Shown here piece by piece: positions 49,276 to 56,916 of a stretch of DNA of 64,000 bases. The first letter of the stretch is position 1. Each line of letters starts with the position of its first letter. The stretch covers positions 682,001 through 746,000 of the forward strand of contig NZ_CXPG01000020.1 in NCBI RefSeq assembly GCF_001403735.1, given 5' to 3'. The position numbers were made by a program, and so were the translations under genes. The notes beneath the pieces were generated by a model that was not told the origin of the DNA, did not search any database, and was given only the letters and a program-made list of their open reading frames with translations. This stretch comes from Jannaschia rubra. Lineage in GTDB: Bacteria; Pseudomonadota; Alphaproteobacteria; Rhodobacterales; Rhodobacteraceae.

Positions 49276-50321
49276 CAGTTCGGGTCGCCCTGCCAGGTCA
49301 CGCCCTGCCCTTCGGTCACGGTGCCGATGCGCCAGACCCGTTCGCCCTTCGATTCGAGCAGGGTCATCAGATCGGCCGCCCGGTCGGCGGCGACGACCGC
49401 GGCCATGCCGATGCCGCAGTTGAAGGTCTTGAGCATGTCGTCCCGCGCGATGCCCCCCGCCTCGGCCAGCCAGCCGAAGACGGCGGGCGGCTGCCAGGAG
49501 CCGAGGTCGATCGTCGCGCCCAGCCCCCCGGGCAAGACACGGGGCAGGTTCTCGGTCAGGCCACCGCCGGTAATGTGAGCCAGCGCATGAACCCCGCCCA
49601 ACCGGATCGCCGACAGCACCGGCAGGACATAGAGCCGTGTGGGCGTCAGCAGCGCCTCGCCCAGCGTGGTGCCAACGAAGGGCGCGGGGTCGGACCAGGC
49701 AAGCCCCGCTCGCTCCGCCACCTGGCGCACCAGCGAGAAGCCGTTGGAATGGACGCCGTCCGACCCGATGCCCAGAAGGACGTCGCCCGCAACGACGTCG
49801 CGCGGAAGGTCGCCGCCCCGTTCCATCGCGCCCACGGCAAAGCCGGCGAGGTCGAAGTCGTCGCCCGCATACATACCCGGCATCTCGGCTGTTTCGCCCC
49901 CGATCAGAGCGCAGCCCGAAGCGGTGCAGCCCGCGGCGATCCCCTCGACCACCTGGGCGGCCTTCTCCATGTCGAGCTTTCCGGTGGCGAAATAATCAAG
50001 GAAGAACAAGGGCTCGGCTCCCTGGCACACCAGGTCGTTGACGCACATCGCCACAAGGTCCACGCCCACGGTGTCGAGCCGCCCGGTGTCGATCGCCAGC
50101 CGCAGCTTGGTCCCCACGCCGTCCGTCGCCGCCACCAGGATCGGATCACGGTACCCGGCCGCGCCGAGGTCGAACAGCGCGCCGAACCCGCCCAGCCCCG
50201 CCATCGTGCCCGGCCGTTCGGTCGCGCGAGCGGCGGGCTTGATGCGCTCGACCAGGGCATTGCCCGCGTCTATGTCCACGCCGGCGTCGGCATAGGTTAG
50301 GCCCGGTTTCGACTCGGTCAT
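49272..50321 (-). CDS. purM: Phosphoribosylformylglycinamidine cyclo-ligase
   Basis: A 349-residue AIR synthetase. The family start [22 protein letters not shown], the [12 protein letters not shown] motif and the [11 protein letters not shown] loop are all present. It begins at ATG 50321 and is the first gene of the purM-purN(-rnd) unit. The promoter region is shared with the divergent tRNA-Ile2. Confidence 0.97.
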   Translation of the reverse strand: MTESKPGLTYADAGVDIDAGNALVERIKPAARATERPGTMAGLGGFGALFDLGAAGYRDPILVAATDGVGTKLRLAIDTGRLDTVGVDLVAMCVNDLVCQGAEPLFFLDYFATGKLDMEKAAQVVEGIAAGCTASGCALIGGETAEMPGMYAGDDFDLAGFAVGAMERGGDLPRDVVAGDVLLGIGSDGVHSNGFSLVRQVAERAGLAWSDPAPFVGTTLGEALLTPTRLYVLPVLSAIRLGGVHALAHITGGGLTENLPRVLPGGLGATIDLGSWQPPAVFGWLAEAGGIARDDMLKTFNCGIGMAAVVAADRAADLMTLLESKGERVWRIGTVTEGQGVTWQGDPNW

Positions 50322-50384
50322 GGCATCCCCCGCATGTTGCCGCCCGACTAGCAGCACCCCCCCGGGGCATCAATGGCTCACGCC

Positions 50385-50412
50385 TTGACGGCCCCGGCGG
50401 GTCTGCTACGCA
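50385..50412 (+). promoter_or_regulatory. Promoter of tRNA-Ile2
   Basis: TTGACG, 16 bases, TACGCA, ending 11 bases before the tRNA 5' end, the same layout as the other two tRNA promoters. Confidence 0.5.
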
Positions 50413-50423
50413 AGGACCACCGT

Positions 50424-50500
50424 GGGCCTGTAGCTCAATTGGTTAGAGCAGGGCGCTCATAACGCCTTGGTTGCGGGTTCAAGTCCTGCCGGGCCTACCA
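50424..50500 (+). tRNA. tRNA with CAT anticodon, probably tRNA-Ile2 (lysidine-modified)
   Basis: 77 nt with encoded CCA. Acceptor GGGCCTG/CGGGCCT (two wobble pairs), anticodon loop CTCATAA, T-arm GCGGG/CCTGC. The anticodon CAT could mean Met or Ile2; the TTGG variable region after the anticodon stem and discriminator A resemble E. coli tRNA-Ile2 more than elongator Met, and the standard G1-paired acceptor excludes the initiator type. Assignment to Ile2 is likely but not certain. Confidence 0.85.
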
Positions 50501-50508
50501 TTCCCACC

Positions 50509-51771
50509 CTACCTCGGCACCACGATCTCGGCCTTGAGGCCACCCAGGTCGGAGGTGCCCAGTCGCAGAGCGCCGCCATGGGCGCGGGCCACGTCGCGCA
50601 CGATGCTGAGGCCGAGGCCCACGTTTCCGGCTGTGTTGCTGCGCGCCGCATCCAGACGTGCGAAGGGGCGCATGGCTTCCTCTCGGTCGGCGGGGGCAAT
50701 ACCGGGGCCGTCGTCCTCGACCGCGATGACGATGGCCGCATCGCTGACCTGCACTCCGACCCTCACATCGCCGCCATAGCGCAGCGCGTTCGACACCAGG
50801 TTCGCCACCGCCCGCCGCAGCCCGTCGGGCAGCACGTCGGACGTGACCGACGGCCCCGCGACCGCGATGCCCCGACCTGGCGCGGCCATGTCGACACCTT
50901 CCTGCACGATGTCGCGGACATCGACTGCGGCCCGTTCGTCGCTCGCGCTTTCGCGCGCAAAATCGAGGAAAGTGTCGATGATGCGCTCCATCGCCTCGAC
51001 GTCGCCGGTCAGGGCGCCCGCCTCGTCGGAGTCCATCATCGACAGTTCCAGCTTCATGCGCGTCAGCGGCGTCCGCAGGTCGTGGCTCACTCCCGAGAGG
51101 AGCAGTGTGCGCTGCTCGATGTGCCGCTCGATCCGTTGGCGCATGTCGAGAAAGGCCATGCCCGCCGCTCGCACCTCGGTCGCGCCCGAAGGGCGATAGT
51201 CCGGGTCCTGGCCCCGCCCGAAGGCTTCGGCTGCATGGGCAAGTCGACGGATCGGGCGGATCTGGCCGCGCATGAACAGGAACGACACCGCCGTCATCAG
51301 CACGGCCACCGCCACCATCAGCACCAGAAGCTGATGCGGGTTCGCGGCAGAGACGGCATTGCGCGGGAACCGCAGGCCAGTGCCATCGGTGAAGCCCAGC
51401 AGCACCGTCTTGCGTTCGGACACGGTATCGACGGTCGACAGGTCGTCGAACGACGTCTCAAGCCGTCGGCGCATGGCCCGCGCCGACAGATCCCACCAGC
51501 GGATGCGCGTGGTGACAGGCGGCGGCACGGGGTCGATGCCGAGTTGCGCCGCCAAGTCCGGCATCCTGCGCACCAGTTCGATCTCGCGCGTCATGTTGGA
51601 CGTCATCTGGATCGTGACGTCTTCGTAATGGCGTTGCAGGAACATGACCGCCACGGCAAGCTGCAGCGTGACGATCGGCACGATCAGGATCAGTGCCGCG
51701 CGGGCGTAGAAGCTGCGCGGCAGCCAGCGGCGCGGCAGGGCCCGGCGAGGTGAGGGGGACGGCGCATCCAT
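50509..51771 (-). CDS. EnvZ-like sensor histidine kinase (no adjacent regulator)
   Basis: A 420-residue kinase: membrane helices at about 23-45 and 147-167, periplasmic sensor between them, HAMP domain, H-box SGVSHDLRTPLTRMKLELSM (His230), N-box NLVSNALRYGG, G-boxes DDGPGI and GLGLSIV. The H-box form matches the EnvZ/OmpR-type group. The start codon shares the sequence CATG (51769-51772) with the start of the divergent MBL gene; no ribosome site is seen on the kinase side, so the true start may lie a little inside. No response regulator is adjacent. Confidence 0.88.
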   Translation of the reverse strand: MDAPSPSPRRALPRRWLPRSFYARAALILIVPIVTLQLAVAVMFLQRHYEDVTIQMTSNMTREIELVRRMPDLAAQLGIDPVPPPVTTRIRWWDLSARAMRRRLETSFDDLSTVDTVSERKTVLLGFTDGTGLRFPRNAVSAANPHQLLVLMVAVAVLMTAVSFLFMRGQIRPIRRLAHAAEAFGRGQDPDYRPSGATEVRAAGMAFLDMRQRIERHIEQRTLLLSGVSHDLRTPLTRMKLELSMMDSDEAGALTGDVEAMERIIDTFLDFARESASDERAAVDVRDIVQEGVDMAAPGRGIAVAGPSVTSDVLPDGLRRAVANLVSNALRYGGDVRVGVQVSDAAIVIAVEDDGPGIAPADREEAMRPFARLDAARSNTAGNVGLGLSIVRDVARAHGGALRLGTSDLGGLKAEIVVPR

Positions 51772-52654
51772 GACCCACAGCTATCGCCTTGGGCAGGCGG
51801 ACGAAAGCGGCCTGATCCGGGTCGTCGCGCCCAACCCCTCGCCCATGACCGGGTCGGGCACCAATTCCTGGATCTTGGGACACGACGACGTCGCCGTGAT
51901 CGACCCCGGCCCTGCCCTTCCCGCTCACCTCGATGCGCTGACGCGGGCCGTGGCGGGGCGGCGGGTCGCGGCCATTCTCGTCACCCATTCGCATCTGGAC
52001 CATTCGCCCGCCGCGCGCCCCTTGGCGGAACGGCTCGGCGCGCCGGTCGCGGCCTTCGGGCCGTCCGACGCCGGACGCGCGCCAACTCCTCCCGCCCTGC
52101 GGAACGTGGGCGGGGGCGAGGGCGTCGACCCAGACTTCGCCCCCGACACGCGGCTGCGCGACGGCGATGCGGTGGCGGGCGACGGCTGGACCCTGCGTGC
52201 ACATTGGACGCCAGGGCACATGGCCAACCACTTGTCCTTCGAGTGGCCGGAGGCGCGGACCGTCTTCACCGGCGACACCGTGATGGCCTGGGCAAGCACC
52301 ATGATCTCGCCCCCAGACGGCGACCTGGGGCAGTTCATGTCCTCACTCGACCTGCTGGAGCGGCTGCAAGCCCGTCGCTTCCTGTCCGGCCATGGGGATG
52401 CCATCCCGGACCCAGGCGACCGTTGCCGCACCCTGCGCGACCACCGCCTGATGCGCGAGGCGGCGATCCTCGACGCACTGCCCGACGCGCCGACGATCCC
52501 GCTGCTGGTCGCCGCGCTCTATATCGATACGCCCCCTACCCTGCACGCCGCCGCGGCGCGCAACGTGCTCGCCCATCTGATCCACCTGGCGCGGAACGGC
52601 CGCGTTGCGCCCGACCCCGCAATCGCCCCGGACGCGGTCTGGCACCGCACCTGA
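51770..52654 (+). CDS. MBL-fold metallohydrolase
   Basis: A 294-residue metallo-beta-lactamase-fold hydrolase with the zinc motif THSHLDH (His73, His75, Asp77, His78), later ligands in TPGHMANH and FTGDTVM, and the LSGHGD C-terminal ligand. The C-terminal helical region resembles the LACTB2-like group, which includes single-strand RNA endonucleases and thioesterases; the substrate is unknown. GAGGGGG lies about 13 bases before ATG 51770. Confidence 0.88.
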   Translation: MTHSYRLGQADESGLIRVVAPNPSPMTGSGTNSWILGHDDVAVIDPGPALPAHLDALTRAVAGRRVAAILVTHSHLDHSPAARPLAERLGAPVAAFGPSDAGRAPTPPALRNVGGGEGVDPDFAPDTRLRDGDAVAGDGWTLRAHWTPGHMANHLSFEWPEARTVFTGDTVMAWASTMISPPDGDLGQFMSSLDLLERLQARRFLSGHGDAIPDPGDRCRTLRDHRLMREAAILDALPDAPTIPLLVAALYIDTPPTLHAAAARNVLAHLIHLARNGRVAPDPAIAPDAVWHRT

Positions 52655-52684
52655 CCCCGACCCCGGAAAATTCGCCCTACCCCC

Positions 52685-52713
52685 TTGCGCGACCGCGCCG
52701 CCCCGGCTATTCG
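52685..52713 (+). promoter_or_regulatory. Promoter of tRNA-Asn
   Basis: TTGCGC, 17 bases, TATTCG, ending 11 bases before the tRNA 5' end, the same layout as the other two tRNA promoters. Confidence 0.55.
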
Positions 52714-52724
52714 CCCCTCGGTGT

Positions 52725-52799
52725 TCCGGCGTAGCTCAGCGGTAGAGCAGTTGACTGTTAATCAATTGGTCGTAGGTTCGATCCCTACCGCCGGAGCCA
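52725..52799 (+). tRNA. tRNA-Asn(GTT)
   Basis: 75 nt with encoded CCA: acceptor TCCGGCG/CGCCGGA, anticodon loop CTGTTAA (anticodon GTT), T-arm GTAGG/CCTAC with TTCGATC loop. All genes to its right differ in style from the chromosome on the left, and tRNA 3' ends are common integration sites, so it is a likely attachment site. Confidence 0.95.
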
Positions 52800-52934
52800 A
52801 TAAAATCAAGCACTTAGGCGATGCAGCCGCCCGGTGTGAGCTACTCAAGCACAGCATAGGTACAGTTTTTAGGCTCGGCACTGTGCCTGAGGGGGCCAAG
52901 CACCGTCACCCCGTCAAGGCGTTGAAGATGTAGG

Positions 52935-53636
52935 CTATTCCCAGATGACCTCGAACGCGAGGTACTCGGAGAGTACGCCCCGGATCATGAGGCTTCCCTC
53001 GGCCACGGCCAGGAACCTGTAGCGTCCTTTCTGCACCGTGATCCAGCCGCTGGCGTAGGCGTCATCTGCGATCAGCATCCGGTGCATCGCCCTGCTACCG
53101 ACCTCTGGCCAGATGTTCACTTCCGGCGCAGTCTCGAAGTGGTCGCGCTGGTCGTCCATCATGGAGACCAGCGGCATCACAAGGACGTGCTCGGGCTCGT
53201 CAAGGCGGGGTTCATTGAGCTCGTAGGCTGCATGGCACCTCGCCAGCTTCATGACGACGCGCCGCACCCTTTCGTCTTCCGGCTGCCAGACGTGGATCAA
53301 GGCGCCCCCGACGGTATCGCTCTGCCGGTGCCCACGCTCGATCCTATCGCGCAGGCTTCGGTTCCGGCGCAGTGCCCGCTTTATCTTGTCCCTTGACAGC
53401 TGCTCCGGGTCGCTGGTGCCACAGACGACGCACTCGATGAAACAGGCCAGGTATTCCTCGTCGCCAGAGAAGCCGTTGTTGCAGTCGCCACAACTCGGGA
53501 GCGACGGCATGTGCTTAGGGTGCGGTAGGTCCAAGAAGACCTTCGAGGGTGCGTGGTCCTTTGACTCGGTTTGGCCACCGCAGTGGACGCAGAAGCCTTT
53601 TTGCCTGTCGTCGCCGTTGTTCGGTAGTCTTTCCAT
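52935..53636 (-). CDS. HNH-type nuclease with zinc-binding CxxC pairs
   Basis: A 233-residue protein. The N-terminal segment FCVHCGGQTESKDHAPSKVF (about residues 16-35), then PSLPSCGDCNNGFSGDEEYL, forms an HNH/treble-clef nuclease core: two CxxC pairs hold zinc, DH supplies the catalytic histidine, and the CN-x-GFS-x-DEEY helix is typical of this HNH subgroup. The rest (about residues 80-233) is unassigned and could be a target or partner domain. ATG 53636 lies 13 bases after the vsr stop. It is the last gene of the parB-SNF2-vsr-HNH operon and ends about 135 bases from tRNA-Asn. Confidence 0.75.
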   Translation of the reverse strand: MERLPNNGDDRQKGFCVHCGGQTESKDHAPSKVFLDLPHPKHMPSLPSCGDCNNGFSGDEEYLACFIECVVCGTSDPEQLSRDKIKRALRRNRSLRDRIERGHRQSDTVGGALIHVWQPEDERVRRVVMKLARCHAAYELNEPRLDEPEHVLVMPLVSMMDDQRDHFETAPEVNIWPEVGSRAMHRMLIADDAYASGWITVQKGRYRFLAVAEGSLMIRGVLSEYLAFEVIWE

Positions 53637-53649
53637 CTTCTCGCCCCAG

Positions 53650-54072
53650 TCAGTCTTTGTGTTCAACAGCATCTGCGACCCGTGCCGCAACTTGGGCAAC
53701 GGCGGTCGCCCCCTTCAGCTCGCACTCCCACACGACAATCAGGCGCCAGCCCAAGGCGACCAGCGCCGCGTCCCTCTCACCGTCGCGCCTGACGTTGCCC
53801 TCCAGCTTCGGGCGCCAGTATTCGAGGCGCGAGGCCGGAAGGCGCCCAGCGGGGCAACCGGCGTGCTGGTGCCAGAAGCACCCGCGCACCTGTACCGCCA
53901 ACCGCTGACGCGGGAACACGACGTCGGGCGATCCCGGTAGGTCCCGCCGGCATACCCTGAACCTGAGCCCCATCCCGTGCAGCGCTGACCTCAGCGCCAC
54001 TTCCGGTTTGGTGTCACGACCGCGAATCCGGGCCATGTTTCTGGAGCGTTGGTCGGGCGTGATCCGATCCAT
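53650..54072 (-). CDS. Vsr-family (very short patch repair-like) endonuclease
   Basis: A 140-residue endonuclease of the Vsr fold. The N-terminal DQRSRNMARIRGRDTKPEVAL, the PGSPDVVF motif with the catalytic aspartate, GCFWHQHAGC with zinc and base-catalyst residues, and the C-terminal GWRLIVVWECEL are present. Classical Vsr nicks next to T:G mismatches left by deamination of 5-methylcytosine made by Dcm. The residue before GCFWH is Arg where E. coli Vsr has His64. It starts two bases after the SNF2 gene stop, so it belongs to that operon rather than to the methyltransferase transcript. Confidence 0.88.
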   Translation of the reverse strand: MDRITPDQRSRNMARIRGRDTKPEVALRSALHGMGLRFRVCRRDLPGSPDVVFPRQRLAVQVRGCFWHQHAGCPAGRLPASRLEYWRPKLEGNVRRDGERDAALVALGWRLIVVWECELKGATAVAQVAARVADAVEHKD

Positions 54073-54074
54073 CT

Positions 54075-55568
54075 TCAGGCGGAACCCGCAGCCACTTGTC
54101 TCTCCCCCGGGTCGCCGACAGACGGCAGCCGGTTGCTGGTGAGCAGGTCGCACATCTCCTCCTGCGAGAGACTTGCCACCAATTCGCCCGCTCCTCGGTC
54201 GCCGAGAAGGCTCCTAGCCAGCGCCGACTTCCGTTCCAGCGCCGTCACCACGGCCTCTTCGATCGTGTCCGTAGCGAGGAGGCGGACGTATGTGACGGGC
54301 TGTGTCTGGCCTATCCGATGGTTCCGGTCCTGGCTTTGCGCGTAGTGGTCGTAGCGCCACGACAGGGATTCATAGATCGTGAAACTGGCGGCTGTCAGCG
54401 TGAAGCCTGTACCGGCGGCGGCCGGGTTCGCGATCAGAAGGCGGGTGTCCTGATCCTCTTGGAAACGCTTTGCGATGCCTTGCCGCTCATCGTTGGGTGT
54501 GGCCCCATAGATCGCGACCGCCCCGGGGAATCGCTGAAGGAGCTGTTCGATCGTCCGGATGTAGTTCGACCACAGGATGACCTTTCTTCCCGGCACAGAG
54601 AGGATGTCGGCGATCAAGCCGTCCAATGCCTCGAACTTCGCCGGCAGTCGGTCTAGTTCCGGGAAGATCAATGCCGGATTACTGGCAATCTGGATGAGCC
54701 GGGTCAGCTTGGCCAGTGCGGTGGACGCATAGGCCAGGTACTGCTCGCCCGTCATCTTCCTGATTTCGGCGACCATCTCGTCCCGCATCTGGTCATATAC
54801 CCGGCGCTGCCAGTCGGGCAGTTCCACCCTCAGATCGGCATAGGTCTTTTCCGGGAGGTCAAGACATTGCTCCTTCGTGCGCCTCAGGATCAGTCTGTCA
54901 AAGGTCGCCTGGGCAAACTTGGCGGTGGGGTCATCTTCAAGCATCGCCTTGAAAACTTCGGCCGAACCCAGACTGGCCTTGCCGGGCTCCAGAATCTCGA
55001 CCTGGGTGTGAAGGTCTTCGGCCGTGTTCGTCACAGGCGTGCCCGACAGCAGCCATCGAAACGCCGCATGCGGCGCAACCGCCCGCATCGCAGTTGAGGT
55101 CAAGGATTTCCAGTTCTTCGCGGCGTGGGACTCGTCCAGCACAAGTGCAGTCCGCTGCCGCTGACAGAGCGCGATGAGCGCAGTGGTTTCGGCGCGGGCG
55201 GTTTCGTAGCTGGTGACCACCACCCGCGCGCGGGTAGCCCTGAAGGCGGATCGACGGACCTTTGGGGGGCCCTCAACAATCTCCACCGTCACATGGGGCG
55301 CAAACTTGCCGAACTCGGCCACCCAGTTGCGCTTTAGGGAGTTGGGGCAGACAACCAGCAGACGGTCGGCCCTGCCCGATTCCAGAAGGCGCCGGAATGC
55401 CTCGATTGCAACAAAGGTCTTTCCGAGGCCCTGCTCAAACGCAAGCAGCCCGACGCCCTGACCCGTCAAGAAATCGACGCCTTCCTCTTGGTGAGCAAGA
55501 AGGTCGAAGCCCACCTTACTGCCCACCCGGCGTGCCGTGAACTTCGACCAGCCCCATGAAGTAGGCAT
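54075..55568 (-). CDS. SNF2-family DEAD/DEAH-like ATPase (helicase/translocase)
   Basis: A 497-residue two-lobe superfamily 2 ATPase: Walker A EQGLGKTF (about 45-52), DESH box in LVLDESHAAKNW (about 143), LLSGTPVTN, then the second lobe with KVILWSNYIRTIEQLL and the motif VI region SQDRNHRIGQTQPV, typical of SNF2/Swi2 translocases. There is no fused nuclease or target-recognition domain, so it must work with partners. ATG 55568 has AAGGA close upstream and overlaps the ParB-like gene by 53 bases, so translation is probably coupled; a GTG near 55510 would avoid the overlap. Confidence 0.88.
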   Translation of the reverse strand: MPTSWGWSKFTARRVGSKVGFDLLAHQEEGVDFLTGQGVGLLAFEQGLGKTFVAIEAFRRLLESGRADRLLVVCPNSLKRNWVAEFGKFAPHVTVEIVEGPPKVRRSAFRATRARVVVTSYETARAETTALIALCQRQRTALVLDESHAAKNWKSLTSTAMRAVAPHAAFRWLLSGTPVTNTAEDLHTQVEILEPGKASLGSAEVFKAMLEDDPTAKFAQATFDRLILRRTKEQCLDLPEKTYADLRVELPDWQRRVYDQMRDEMVAEIRKMTGEQYLAYASTALAKLTRLIQIASNPALIFPELDRLPAKFEALDGLIADILSVPGRKVILWSNYIRTIEQLLQRFPGAVAIYGATPNDERQGIAKRFQEDQDTRLLIANPAAAGTGFTLTAASFTIYESLSWRYDHYAQSQDRNHRIGQTQPVTYVRLLATDTIEEAVVTALERKSALARSLLGDRGAGELVASLSQEEMCDLLTSNRLPSVGDPGERQVAAGSA

Positions 55569-56763
55569 ATGCGTCCTTGAACTCGCTTAGGTCATCCGGC
55601 GAAAGGTCCCGCACATCTGCCCGGCTGGCCTTGTTAAGGGTCCGTGCGGCCTTCTTGATCGCTAGCCGATACGGATGAACTCCATCGTGGACCTGATCCT
55701 CGATAATGTCGATCGCCTTCTGTAGCTCCGCCACATCATCATCGTCGAAGTCACCTTCCCCACGATCCACGGCCCGCTTCAGAACTTGCGTCAGCCCTGC
55801 AATCTTGACTTTTGGGCTGGAGCTCTTGCTTTCGACTTGGCGGGCAAGTTTATTCGCAACGTGCTCCTCCCCCGACTTCAACTGGTCCCATGCGTCCGGA
55901 TCGTCATGAAACTCCTTCAAGAACCGCGCGTCGCGGTACTCCTTGAAGGCGTGGTTGCGGACCATGCCAAAAACGTCTTCGCGCAGCTGGTCGTAAGAAG
56001 AGTTGGAATAGTCCTTGAGTTGCGAGCCAATGACACGAGCCTTGCTGATCTCCTCAAGAACACTGAAGTTCTTTGCGGTGAACCGATCAATCGGTTCCTC
56101 ACCGATATGATCCTCGTCGATGTGTTCCTTGAACTGCATTGCGAATTCGTAAGCGCTCTTCAAGCGATTCACCCAAGCCAGTGACTTCTCCATGTATTGG
56201 GCCATCTGCGCCTGGTTCATAACAGGCGGCTGCCCATTCACCCCCACGACTTTCTCATAGATAAATTTGGCCTGAATGTATCTGTCCCAGGCGCGCACCC
56301 CGGAACCGCGAACGTGAATTCGGGCAAGAAGGATCGCTTGCTCAAGTTCGCCGAAGTTCGGAGGGAGAACTTTCGCCTTTACTCGCCTGAAGACGCCCTC
56401 CTTGATGCCAGATGTGTATTTCCGGTCCAGCGCCCTAAGGATGCAAACGCGGGTAGCGCCCTCAAGGACTAGGAACTTTGCGGAGTCGTTCGGACGCCAG
56501 ACGTATATCGGCTCCATTTGACCTAAATCGTTGATTGAAGTGCGAAGAGCATCGTACCCCCCGGTCAACTGAAGCGTTGCCTCCAGTTCGGCTTCGGACG
56601 AAATGTTGGAAACCGGCAGATGGGACTGAAGCCTCGGGTTGGCATCCCACAAGCGCACTTCGCCGTGCACGTCGAGCAGAACCTCGGGCAGCTCCCATTC
56701 GACTGCGCCGTACTTCTCGTGGTGGATCCGGGCGGGAGCCTTGGTAAGGGTGTCGGTAGTCAT
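55516..56763 (-). CDS. ParB/Srx-fold domain protein
   Basis: A 415-residue protein. Residues about 20-140 resemble a ParB N-terminal (ParB/sulfiredoxin-fold) domain: MEPIYVWRPNDSAKFLVLEGATRVCILRAL has the strand-glycine-x-x-R pattern of the ParB nucleotide-binding motif. The remaining 270 residues are helical and charged, with a putative HTH region (MNQAQMAQYMEKSLAWVNRLK) after it, as in ParB proteins. It lacks a plasmid-partition partner (ParA). ATG 56763 has AAAGG seven bases before it. It is the first gene of the operon with SNF2, Vsr and HNH genes and is divergent from the methyltransferase. In a defence context ParB-fold proteins can act as nucleases or NTP switches (inference). Confidence 0.7.
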   Translation of the reverse strand: MTTDTLTKAPARIHHEKYGAVEWELPEVLLDVHGEVRLWDANPRLQSHLPVSNISSEAELEATLQLTGGYDALRTSINDLGQMEPIYVWRPNDSAKFLVLEGATRVCILRALDRKYTSGIKEGVFRRVKAKVLPPNFGELEQAILLARIHVRGSGVRAWDRYIQAKFIYEKVVGVNGQPPVMNQAQMAQYMEKSLAWVNRLKSAYEFAMQFKEHIDEDHIGEEPIDRFTAKNFSVLEEISKARVIGSQLKDYSNSSYDQLREDVFGMVRNHAFKEYRDARFLKEFHDDPDAWDQLKSGEEHVANKLARQVESKSSSPKVKIAGLTQVLKRAVDRGEGDFDDDDVAELQKAIDIIEDQVHDGVHPYRLAIKKAARTLNKASRADVRDLSPDDLSEFKDAYAYFMGLVEVHGTPGGQ

Positions 56764-56779
56764 GTCCAAACCTTTCATA

Positions 56780-56815
56780 ACTTGCTGCAGCAATTCGTAG
56801 CAAGTAATAGCAAGT
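56780..56815. promoter_or_regulatory. Operator-like repeat cluster between the methyltransferase and ParB-like genes
   Basis: Two direct copies of TAGCAAGT (56798-56805 and 56808-56815) and an inverted near-copy ACTTGCTG (56780-56787). The last overlaps a perfect 12-bp palindrome TTGCTGCAGCAA (56782-56793). The cluster lies 17-52 bases upstream of the ParB-like start, within a 153-base divergent promoter region. No dedicated regulator gene is adjacent; the methyltransferase or the ParB-like protein could be the binder. Confidence 0.55.
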
Positions 56816-56916
56816 CGATCAAGGAAGATTTTTTGGGCTGTCAATCTCCGTACTTCCGACATATTGTTACCATGGGTGTTCGCGCCCACAGATGTTGAAT
56901 CGGAACGGGGTTCGGG

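Noticed and set aside
55516-56763. Plasmid partition locus based on the ParB-like gene
   Set aside because: No ParA gene or centromere-like array is nearby; the gene is packed with ATPase and nuclease genes instead.
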